Shown in pieces: positions 1 to 7,106 of a stretch of 8,834 nucleotides of DNA. The DNA is taken from positions 1 to 8,834 of the forward strand of contig NCCR01000172.1 of the NCBI GenBank assembly GCA_002279765.1. Reading direction: 5' to 3'. The position numbers and the translations under genes are program-made. The notes under the pieces are model-generated. The model was not told the origin of the DNA. It saw only the letters and a program-made list of their open reading frames with translations, and searched no databases. Within the stretch, counting starts at the first letter, position 1. The number at the start of each line of letters is the position of its first letter. Source of the stretch: Verrucomicrobia bacterium 12-59-8 (GTDB lineage Bacteria; Verrucomicrobiota; Verrucomicrobiae; Verrucomicrobiales; Verrucomicrobiaceae).

Positions 1-1
1 G

Positions 2-2449
2 CAGATGGAGGATCGTTTTCCCATCATCGACATTCTCGAACAAACGCCCGCCATTCCCGCGAATTCGCAGTGGGCCATGTTTCTGCGCAATCACGATGAG
101 CTGACGCTGGAAATGGTCACGGATGAAGAGCGTGACTACATGTATCGTGTCTATGCGGCGGACCAGCGTGCGCGCATCAATCTGGGCATCCGCCGCCGCC
201 TGGCGCCGCTGCTGCGCAACAGCCGACGCAAGATCGAACTGCTCAATGTGCTGCTGCTGTCGCTGACGGGAACGCCGATCATCTATTACGGCGACGAGAT
301 CGGCATGGGGGACAACATTTATCTGGGTGACCGCAACGGCGTGCGTACGCCGATGCAGTGGAGCATGGACCGCAACGCGGGCTTTTCGCGGGCGCACGCG
401 CAGCAGCTGTATTTTCCAGTCATCATCGACTCGGAATATCACTATGAAGCAGTCAACGTGGAGACGCAGGAGTGCAATCCGTCATCCCTGCTGTGGTGGA
501 CACGTCGCATCGTGGCCATGCGCCAGCGCTTTAAAGCCTTTGGACGCGGCAGCATGGTGTTTCTGCCTTCGGACAATCCGCGCGTGATCGCGTTTGTGAA
601 GGAGTTCGAGGACGAGAAAATTCTGGTCGTGGCGAATTTGTCGCGCTTTGCGCAGGCGGTGGAGCTGGACCTTGCGCAATGGCAGGGTCTGCGGCCGATG
701 GAGGTGTTCAGTCACAACCGTTTTCCGGTGATTGCCGCCACGCCCTACCTCCTCACGATGGGGCCGCACGATTATCTCTGGCTGACGCTGGAGCTTAACG
801 CTGAACCCCTGCGCATTGGTCAGGCATTCACGCCGCCGCTGGTGGGGCAGCCGCCGACATGGAGCAGCGCGCTGGCGGCGCTGCACAGCCATGCCTTTAC
901 CGAGCATACACTGCCTGAGTGTCTGCACCACTGCCGCTGGTTTGGCGGCAAGGCGCATGCTCTGCGCAGTGTACAGGTGGTGGAGATGGTGTCTCTCGGG
1001 CAGGCCAAGACGGGTGGCGATGCCGGACGCCTGGCCTTTCTTCAGGTCAATTACTTCGAAGTCCCGCCGGAAATGTATCTTCTTCCACTGCAACTGGCGA
1101 CTGTCGGCCATGCCTTCGAATCTGTCGTGGCGCGCTTTGCCTCACCGGAAGGCGAGGGTGTGCTTTTTGATGCTCTGGACGAGGAGAATTTCCGTTCAGC
1201 GCTGCTGGAGATCATCCTTGGTGAGAAGCGCCTACGCGGCGGTGCCGGCGAACTGGTGGGCGTCTGCGGCGCGGCTTTCAAGGCGCAGGCAGCGGAGTTT
1301 ACGCTGCCGCTGCCGTCACGCGCACTGCGGGCTGAGCAGAGCAATTCTGCGGTCATTTATGATGGCCGCTATTTTCTGAAGCTCTATCGCAAGCCTGACC
1401 CCGGTCAAAATCCGGATGCCGAACTGCTGCGATTCCTCAGCGAACGGCAAAACTTCGCGAACGTACCCGGCTACTGCGGGGAGATCGAGTACCGCGTGCA
1501 GGGTGAAGAATCGCGGGTTCTGGCGCTGCTTGTGGCGAACGTGCCGAACGAAGGGAACGCATGGGACTACACTCTGGGGGCGCTGGGCCGCTATTATGAA
1601 CGCGTGCTGACACATGAGCGCGTCCTGGCGCAGCCGCCGGGAAGCTGTGAGGTGGTGCTGCCAGAGCTCATCGACGAGATCGTCGGTGGGGTGTATCCTG
1701 AGCGCGTCCGTCAGCTGGGCGAGCGCACGGCCCAGATGCACCTCGCACTGGCGGCGGATGGTGAAGATCCGAACTTTGCCCCTGAGGAATTCACCGGTCT
1801 TTATCAGCGCTCGCTCTATCAATCCATGCGCTCCAGCACGCGGCGCATGAGTCATTTATTGCACCACGAACTCGCGGCGCTTCCCGGCCCCTACCGCGAA
1901 GAGGCTGAGGCGCTGCTGCGGCGCGAAGATGAAATCCTCAGCCGTCAGGCGCGCATTCTGGAGCACAAGATCAGTGCCACGCGCATACGCCACCATGGCG
2001 ACTACCATCTTGGACAGGTGCTGAACACCGGACGCGATTTTAGCATCATCGATTTTGAAGGCGAACCCGCGCGTCCGCTCAGCGAACGCCGTATCAAGCG
2101 CTCGCCTCTACGTGATGTGGCTGGCATGCTGCGCTCGTTTGACTATGCGGCGTACACCGCGCTGGCGCAGCAGCATGGACTGAAGGCTGGAGAAACCGAG
2201 AACCTGGAAAAGTGGGCGGAGATCTGGGTGAAGCGCATTCGTACAAACTTTCTCGAAGCCTATCTCAGCGCCGCGAAGGGGGCATCCTTTCTGCCGGAGT
2301 CTGAGAGGACACTGAAGATGCTGCTCGACGCGTATCTGCTGGAGAAGGCGGTGTACGAAGTCTGCTACGAACTCAACAACCGGCCTGAATGGCTATACAT
2401 TCCAGTCCGTGGCATAACGCGCATCCTCGATGGAGGACCACTCTCATGA
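2..2449 (+). CDS. treS: Trehalose synthase-maltokinase fusion (TreS-Mak), 5' partial
   Basis: This cytoplasmic bifunctional enzyme interconverts trehalose and maltose (GH13 domain) and phosphorylates maltose with ATP to maltose-1-phosphate, the GlgE donor. The frame is open from base 2, so the ATG at base 5 is an internal Met and the true start lies left of the window; by comparison with family TreS, roughly 300 residues are missing. Counting from that Met, the GH13 part covers about residues 1-265. It carries conserved region IV (RNHDE, Asp31, codon 95-97) and the TreS-typical IIYYGDEIGMGD and RTPMQW stretches. The nucleophile Asp and acid/base Glu regions are off-window. After a linker, the maltokinase begins near WFGGKA (941-955) and runs to the end. 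It shows a candidate ATP-binding Lys459 in YFLKLYRK, the catalytic loop HGDYHLGQ (1994-2017, residue 664 on) and the metal-binding IIDFEGEP (Asp683). Both parts look intact where visible. It is the first visible gene of the operon and overlaps treZ by 4 bases. The identification is firm; the gene may also be labelled treS/mak or treS/pep2. Confidence 0.96.
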   Translation, partial: QMEDRFPIIDILEQTPAIPANSQWAMFLRNHDELTLEMVTDEERDYMYRVYAADQRARINLGIRRRLAPLLRNSRRKIELLNVLLLSLTGTPIIYYGDEIGMGDNIYLGDRNGVRTPMQWSMDRNAGFSRAHAQQLYFPVIIDSEYHYEAVNVETQECNPSSLLWWTRRIVAMRQRFKAFGRGSMVFLPSDNPRVIAFVKEFEDEKILVVANLSRFAQAVELDLAQWQGLRPMEVFSHNRFPVIAATPYLLTMGPHDYLWLTLELNAEPLRIGQAFTPPLVGQPPTWSSALAALHSHAFTEHTLPECLHHCRWFGGKAHALRSVQVVEMVSLGQAKTGGDAGRLAFLQVNYFEVPPEMYLLPLQLATVGHAFESVVARFASPEGEGVLFDALDEENFRSALLEIILGEKRLRGGAGELVGVCGAAFKAQAAEFTLPLPSRALRAEQSNSAVIYDGRYFLKLYRKPDPGQNPDAELLRFLSERQNFANVPGYCGEIEYRVQGEESRVLALLVANVPNEGNAWDYTLGALGRYYERVLTHERVLAQPPGSCEVVLPELIDEIVGGVYPERVRQLGERTAQMHLALAADGEDPNFAPEEFTGLYQRSLYQSMRSSTRRMSHLLHHELAALPGPYREEAEALLRREDEILSRQARILEHKISATRIRHHGDYHLGQVLNTGRDFSIIDFEGEPARPLSERRIKRSPLRDVAGMLRSFDYAAYTALAQQHGLKAGETENLEKWAEIWVKRIRTNFLEAYLSAAKGASFLPESERTLKMLLDAYLLEKAVYEVCYELNNRPEWLYIPVRGITRILDGGPLS
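2432..2436 (+). promoter_or_regulatory. Ribosome binding site of treZ
   Basis: A GGAGG Shine-Dalgarno core lies inside the end of treS-mak, nine bases before the ATG at 2446. It decides the treZ start: an in-frame ATG at 2389 would add 19 residues but has no comparable purine run upstream and lies deep in the previous gene. Confidence 0.8.
2446..2449 (+). other. ATGA stop-start overlap, treS-mak/treZ
   Basis: The treZ ATG (2446-2448) and the treS-mak TGA (2447-2449) share two bases. Such overlaps usually mark co-transcribed genes whose translation is coupled by termination-reinitiation. Here a good Shine-Dalgarno sequence is also present, so treZ can also recruit ribosomes independently. Confidence 0.85.
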
Positions 2450-4269
2450 GCGACGGTGGGCGCAAAATGCGTCCGCAGGGCGCTGACATCATTACGGGTG
2501 GAGTACGCTACCGCATCTGGGCACCGGAGCGGCGGCAGGTGGAGGTGCGGATCCAACCCTCTGCCAGCGGTGCAGCACGGACCCTGATGTTAGTGATGGA
2601 TGCCGACGGCTATCATGCTGGAGTGGAAACGCTGGGCGTGGCGGGAGACCGCTATCAATATGTGGTCGATGGGAACGGACCGTTCCCCGATCCAGCCTCG
2701 CGCTACCAGCCAGAAGGCGTGCATGGAGTGTCCGCAGTGGTCGATCCGCATGCATACGTATGGCAGGATTCGGGATGGAAGTGTCCGCCGTTGCGTGACC
2801 TCGTTCTTTATGAGATTCACGTTGGCACCTTCACGCCTGAGGGAACTTTTTCTGCCGCCATCGGGAAGCTTCCTTATCTGCGTGGATTGGGCATCAATGC
2901 GCTGCAGATCATGCCGGTGGCTGATTTTCCTGGTATCAGAAACTGGGGTTACGATGGTGTGAGCTTGTTCGCCCCGGCGCGGTGTTATGGCACGCCGGAC
3001 GACCTGCGGGCACTGGTGGATGCGGCGCACGGCCTAGGCATCGCAGTCGTTCAGGATGTAGTGTACAATCATCTGGGGGCCGATGGCAATTACCTCGGTG
3101 TTTACAGCCGCTTTTATTTCAATGATGAAGTTCACACTCCTTGGGGAGCGGCGCTCAATTACGACGGCCAGCAGCATATGGCAGTGCGCGAGTATTTCCT
3201 CTCCAACGTGGCCTACTGGCTCGATGAGTTTCATTTCGACGGCCTGCGGCTGGATGCCACGCATGCGATTCTGGATGCCTCAGCCAGCCATCTGCTCGCA
3301 GAGATCGCAGATGCCGCGCATCAACGCGGTGCCTTTGTCATTGCCGAGGACGAGCGCAATCTGGCGGCGGTGATCGCACCCGATGGGCATGGCGTGGATG
3401 CGGTGTACGCCGATGATTTTTGCCATTCCATCCAGGTGGCTCTGGGTGACAACTCTTACCATGAAGACTTCAGCGGCAGTGCAGCGGAGCTGGCTGATGA
3501 ACTGCGTCATGGCTGGTACTATCGCGGTCAGTTGAGCAAGCATCTGGGCGCGCTGCGTGGCAGCGCGGGTGACCATCTGCCGCCGGAAAAATTTGCCTTC
3601 TGCATCAGCAATCACGATCAAGTGGGCAATCGCGCCTTTGGCGAGCGTTTGCATCAGCTCACCACGCCGGCGGCTTATCGCGCAGCCAGTGCCCTGCTGC
3701 TGCTGGCTCCGGCCACGCCGATGCTTTTCATGGGCCAGGAATGGGGGGCGGAGACTCCGTTTCAGTACTTCACCAACCACAATGATGAACTCGGCCGCCT
3801 CGTCACTGAGGGCAGGCTCAAGGAGTTTGCACGATTTCCCGAGTTTCGGGATCCTGAAATTGCCCGCACGATTCCCGATCCGCAATGCAACGAAACCTTT
3901 CTGCGTTCCAAGCTGGACTGGTCTGAACTGGAGCGGTCGCCTCATGTGGAGCTGCTGGACCTGCATCGCGAGTGTTTGCGATTGCGTGCTGGGGAGTCCG
4001 CGCTGCGGCCGGTCTCTCGCTCAGGGTGGGAGGTGCTGGATCTCGGCGTTGTTGCACTTAGATATTTCGGCCAGAACTGTGAATGGCTCGTCCTGGCGCA
4101 TTTCGCGCCCACAGCTCTAACCGTCACGCTGCCAGAGGCACGCTGGCAGTGCATCCTTTCAACCAACGATACACGTTTTGGCGGCAGTGGAGGTGCAGGG
4201 TTTGACCCTGCGACAGGCGGGGTGGTATTCTCCCAGCCTGAGCTGCTCGTCATGCAAACGACATCATGA
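2446..4269 (+). CDS. treZ: Malto-oligosyltrehalose trehalohydrolase (TreZ)
   Basis: TreZ hydrolyses the alpha-1,4 bond next to the trehalose unit of maltooligosyl-trehalose, releasing free trehalose; it is the second enzyme of the TreY-TreZ route and is cytoplasmic (no signal peptide seen). The protein is 607 aa, a usual length for the family. Residues about 15-100 form the N-terminal E-set/CBM48-like beta domain (YRIWAPERRQVEVRI). The GH13 barrel follows from about residue 115 (LYEIHVGTFTPEGTF). All four GH13 regions are present: region I DVVYNH (Asp204), region II FDGLRLDATH (nucleophile Asp270, codon 3253-3255), region III IAEDERN (acid/base Glu301, 3346-3348) and region IV SNHDQ (Asp391, 3616-3618). 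The 31-residue spacing from nucleophile to acid/base matches that recalled for Sulfolobus TreZ. MGQEWGAETPFQYFTNHN and a C-terminal beta domain complete it. The start is set by GGAGG and the ATGA overlap. Glycogen branching enzyme is the nearest alternative, but the GQEWGAE and FDGLRLDATH forms and the adjacent treY favour TreZ. Confidence 0.95.
   Translation: MSDGGRKMRPQGADIITGGVRYRIWAPERRQVEVRIQPSASGAARTLMLVMDADGYHAGVETLGVAGDRYQYVVDGNGPFPDPASRYQPEGVHGVSAVVDPHAYVWQDSGWKCPPLRDLVLYEIHVGTFTPEGTFSAAIGKLPYLRGLGINALQIMPVADFPGIRNWGYDGVSLFAPARCYGTPDDLRALVDAAHGLGIAVVQDVVYNHLGADGNYLGVYSRFYFNDEVHTPWGAALNYDGQQHMAVREYFLSNVAYWLDEFHFDGLRLDATHAILDASASHLLAEIADAAHQRGAFVIAEDERNLAAVIAPDGHGVDAVYADDFCHSIQVALGDNSYHEDFSGSAAELADELRHGWYYRGQLSKHLGALRGSAGDHLPPEKFAFCISNHDQVGNRAFGERLHQLTTPAAYRAASALLLLAPATPMLFMGQEWGAETPFQYFTNHNDELGRLVTEGRLKEFARFPEFRDPEIARTIPDPQCNETFLRSKLDWSELERSPHVELLDLHRECLRLRAGESALRPVSRSGWEVLDLGVVALRYFGQNCEWLVLAHFAPTALTVTLPEARWQCILSTNDTRFGGSGGAGFDPATGGVVFSQPELLVMQTTS
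4266..4269 (+). other. ATGA stop-start overlap, treZ/treY
   Basis: The treY ATG (4266-4268) overlaps the treZ TGA (4267-4269). The 20 bases before this start contain no purine-rich Shine-Dalgarno core, so treY translation probably depends on ribosomes finishing treZ. This differs from the treS-mak/treZ junction, which has a GGAGG. Confidence 0.8.
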
Positions 4270-7103
4270 CCGACACTCGTTCACATATCCCCTCCTCGAC
4301 TTATCGCCTGCAGTTCAACAAGCATTTCACGTTCCGGCAGGCGCGTGAACTTGTGCCGTATCTGCGTGATCTCGGCGTCAGCCATGTATACGCCTCGCCG
4401 TTCTTTCGTGCGGGGCCTGGCAGCCTGCATGGCTATGACATTGGGGATCACAATGAGCTGAATCCCGAGATCGGCACAAGGGCGGACTACGATGAGTTTG
4501 TCGCCGCCTTGCGTGCACATGGGATGGGGCAGATTGTTGATTTTGTGCCGAATCACATGGGGATCGGATCGCCAGTGAACACCTGGTGGACTGACGTGCT
4601 CGAAAACGGCCCCAGTTCTGAATTTGCACCGCATTTCGATATCGACTGGCGACCGCTTAAGAGTGATCTCAACAACTGCGTGCTGCTGCCTATTCTGGGA
4701 GATCAGTATGGACGTGTGCTGGAGCGTGGCGAGTTCAAGCTCGAGTTTGAGTCAGGGGCGTTCTTCCTGCGCTACTTCGATGCGCGGCTGCCCATCGCTC
4801 CGCGTACCTACACGCTGATCCTCCTGCCGGCGCTGATCAAACTGGCCGCCATGGGCGTGGGAGATGACTTTCTGGCGGAGTTTCAAAGCGTCATCACTGC
4901 ACTGGAGCATCTACCCCCGCGCACTGAGACGGATCCGGAAAAAATTGCCGAGCGGTTGCGTGAAAAGGAAATCATCAAGCGTCGTCTGCTGCGGCGCTGT
5001 GACGAATGTCCCGAGCTGATCGATGCCATCAACGCGACCCTGCGCGAGATCGAGGGCTGCCCAGGTGATGCGCGCAGCTTTGATGCGTTTGATGAGCTTA
5101 TCTCTGCGCAGGCCTACCGCCTGAGCTTCTGGCGTGTCGCGGCGGAGGAGATCAACTACCGGCGTTTTTTCGACATCAACGAACTCGCCGCCATCCGCGT
5201 TGAATTGCCTGAGGTTTTCGAGGCGACACACCGTCTGCTTCTTGAACTGATCGCCAGCGGTTCGCTTGATGGTGTGCGCATTGATCATGTGGACGGACTT
5301 TGGAATCCTGCCGAATATCTCTCGCTGCTACAGTCCCGTGCCGGGCAGTTTTCACCGGGCAAGGGGGACGTGCTGCCACTCTACCTCGTGGTGGAAAAGA
5401 TCCTGCTGGGTGACGAACGTCTGCGCCCTGACTGGCCCGTGCATGGCACCACCGGCTATGAGTTTGCCAATCAGGCGATCCGGCTGCTGATCGATCCCGC
5501 CGCTGAGAAATCGGTGACGGAGACCTATTCGAAATTCATTGCTAGCTCGACGAGCTTCAATGAGATCGCCTACCATCGGAAACAGCTGGTCATGCGCCTC
5601 GCGCTCGCCAGCGAGATCAATGTGCTGGCATTCATGCTGGACCGGTTGTCGGAGCGCAACCGCTGGTATCGAGACTTCACACTGAATGCGCTGACCACTG
5701 CTGTGCGCGAAGTCATCGCCTGTTTTCCGGTGTACCGCACCTACCTCACGCCCGATCAGGACCCAAGCGCGGAGGACATTCATGCGGTGCGTCGTGCTGT
5801 GCGACTGGCGGAACGCCGCAATCCGGGCATCGAGCGCTCCATGTTTGATTTCCTTGGCGAAATCCTGCTCAAGAAATTTCCAGAGAACATTGATGAGCAG
5901 ACACGCGCCGATCACATGCACTTCGTGATGAAGTTTCAGCAGTGCACCGGGCCGATCATGGCGAAGGGCGTGGAAGACACCAGCTTCTACATTTACAATC
6001 GCCTGCTGGCGCTCAACGAAGTCGGAGGGGAGCCGCACCACTTCGCGATCTCCCCGGAAAAATTCTTCAGCGAATGCGTTTCACGGTTGCGTGATCATCC
6101 GCACTGCATGCTGGCCACCTCCACGCACGACACCAAGCGCAGCGAGGACGTGAGGGCGCGCATCGCAGGGTTGTCGGAGCTAGCGTCCGAGTGGCGCAAG
6201 GCGCTGCGCCGCTGGCAGACGATCAACCGCCGGCACAAGCGCGAGATCGAAAGCGAACTCGCACCGGATGCGAACGAGGAATACCTCATCTACCAGACCC
6301 TGCTTGGCACCTGGCCGCTAGCGTCCATGGACAAGGCTGAACGTGCCAGCTACCTCGACCGCATACTAGAATACCTCATCAAGGCCATCAAGGAAGCCAA
6401 GGTGAACAGCAGCTGGGTGCAGCCGAATGAAGAGTGGGAGAAAGCGGTGCGCGAGTTTGTAGCGAAGCTGCTTCGTGCAGGGGCCAACCGCTTTCTCGAC
6501 AACTTCAAACTCCTGGCGGAGCGGGTGGCGCAGCTCGGCATGGTCAACTCTCTCGCACAGACCGTGCTCAAGGCGACTGTGCCAGGCATGCCTGATTTTT
6601 ACCAAGGTACAGAACTTTGGGACTTCAGCCTGGTGGATCCTGACAACCGCCGGTTGGTCGATTATGAAACGCGGGGTCTGGCGCTCTCCACGCTATCAGG
6701 CACAGACCCCTCGGTGCTGCTGCACCAGTGGCGTGATGGCCGCATCAAGCTGCACGTCACGCACCAGCTTTTAAATTTTCGCCGCAGTCATTCTGCACTG
6801 TTCATGCAGGGCAGTTTCAGCCCCGTGCATGCCACCGGAGCATACAGCGATTCCTGTGTGGCGTTTTTGCGTCGCTTTGAAGGCAGTGCGTTGCTGGTGA
6901 TCGTGCCGCGCCTGACCGCACGCATAGGCTTCCCGCCGGTGGGCGATGTCTGGCGTGACACGGTTCTTGAATGGCCGGTGGAATTCATCGGCAGGGAAGT
7001 TTGCGAATTGTTCACCGGGTTGAAATTCACTGTCAGCGAGACCTCCTGCGTGATCGCCGAAGCCTTGCGTGTGCTACCGGTGGCGGCCTATGCCTTGGTT
7101 TGA
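4266..7103 (+). CDS. treY: Malto-oligosyltrehalose synthase (TreY)
   Basis: TreY is an intramolecular transglucosylase. It converts the reducing-end alpha-1,4 linkage of a maltooligosaccharide to an alpha,alpha-1,1 linkage, leaving a terminal trehalose for TreZ to cut off. The start PSSTYRLQFNKHFTF is the typical TreY N-terminus and supports the ATG at 4266. Visible GH13 features, in order: YASPFFRAGPGSLHGYD, region I DFVPNHMG (about residue 92), LNYR-like INYRRFFDINELA, region II GVRIDHVDGL (nucleophile Asp340, codon 5283-5285), region III LVVEKIL (acid/base Glu377, 5394-5396) and region IV STHDTKRSED (Asp622, 6129-6131). MPDFYQGTELWDFSLVDPDNRR near residue 780 is another family signature. 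At 945 aa it belongs to the long form; short archaeal/actinobacterial TreYs are about 720-780 aa. The extra length is spread over three places: before region II, between regions III and IV, and in the C-terminal part. It is the last gene of the tre run, ending 3 bp from the stop of the convergent peptidase gene. Confidence 0.96.
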   Translation: MTDTRSHIPSSTYRLQFNKHFTFRQARELVPYLRDLGVSHVYASPFFRAGPGSLHGYDIGDHNELNPEIGTRADYDEFVAALRAHGMGQIVDFVPNHMGIGSPVNTWWTDVLENGPSSEFAPHFDIDWRPLKSDLNNCVLLPILGDQYGRVLERGEFKLEFESGAFFLRYFDARLPIAPRTYTLILLPALIKLAAMGVGDDFLAEFQSVITALEHLPPRTETDPEKIAERLREKEIIKRRLLRRCDECPELIDAINATLREIEGCPGDARSFDAFDELISAQAYRLSFWRVAAEEINYRRFFDINELAAIRVELPEVFEATHRLLLELIASGSLDGVRIDHVDGLWNPAEYLSLLQSRAGQFSPGKGDVLPLYLVVEKILLGDERLRPDWPVHGTTGYEFANQAIRLLIDPAAEKSVTETYSKFIASSTSFNEIAYHRKQLVMRLALASEINVLAFMLDRLSERNRWYRDFTLNALTTAVREVIACFPVYRTYLTPDQDPSAEDIHAVRRAVRLAERRNPGIERSMFDFLGEILLKKFPENIDEQTRADHMHFVMKFQQCTGPIMAKGVEDTSFYIYNRLLALNEVGGEPHHFAISPEKFFSECVSRLRDHPHCMLATSTHDTKRSEDVRARIAGLSELASEWRKALRRWQTINRRHKREIESELAPDANEEYLIYQTLLGTWPLASMDKAERASYLDRILEYLIKAIKEAKVNSSWVQPNEEWEKAVREFVAKLLRAGANRFLDNFKLLAERVAQLGMVNSLAQTVLKATVPGMPDFYQGTELWDFSLVDPDNRRLVDYETRGLALSTLSGTDPSVLLHQWRDGRIKLHVTHQLLNFRRSHSALFMQGSFSPVHATGAYSDSCVAFLRRFEGSALLVIVPRLTARIGFPPVGDVWRDTVLEWPVEFIGREVCELFTGLKFTVSETSCVIAEALRVLPVAAYALV

Positions 7104-7106
7104 GAA
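7104..7106. other. 3-bp convergent intergenic gap
   Basis: The treY TGA ends at 7103 and the stop of the minus-strand peptidase gene (TAA) occupies 7109-7107, leaving three bases. There is no room for an intrinsic terminator outside the coding regions. Only a weak 5-bp GAGAA/TTCTC pairing spans the junction (7102-7106 with 7114-7118), without a GC-rich stem or U-tract beyond it. Confidence 0.9.

Noticed and set aside
1316..1855. 179-codon open frame antisense to the maltokinase part (and another at 482-1111)
   Set aside because: Shadow frames of the treS-mak gene, without recognisable motifs.
2389..2445. Upstream in-frame ATG giving TreZ 19 extra N-terminal residues
   Set aside because: The extension has no Shine-Dalgarno, would overlap treS-mak by 61 bases and does not resemble a TreZ N-terminus. 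The ATG at 2446 has GGAGG at good spacing and an ATGA overlap.
3280..3966. 228-codon open frame antisense to treZ
   Set aside because: A high-GC shadow of a well-conserved gene; its translation is rich in Arg, Gln, His and Ala, shows no recognisable domain and runs opposite the treZ catalytic regions.
5352..6041. 229-codon open frame antisense to treY
   Set aside because: Same reason: no domain, no convincing start signal and full overlap with conserved treY codons.
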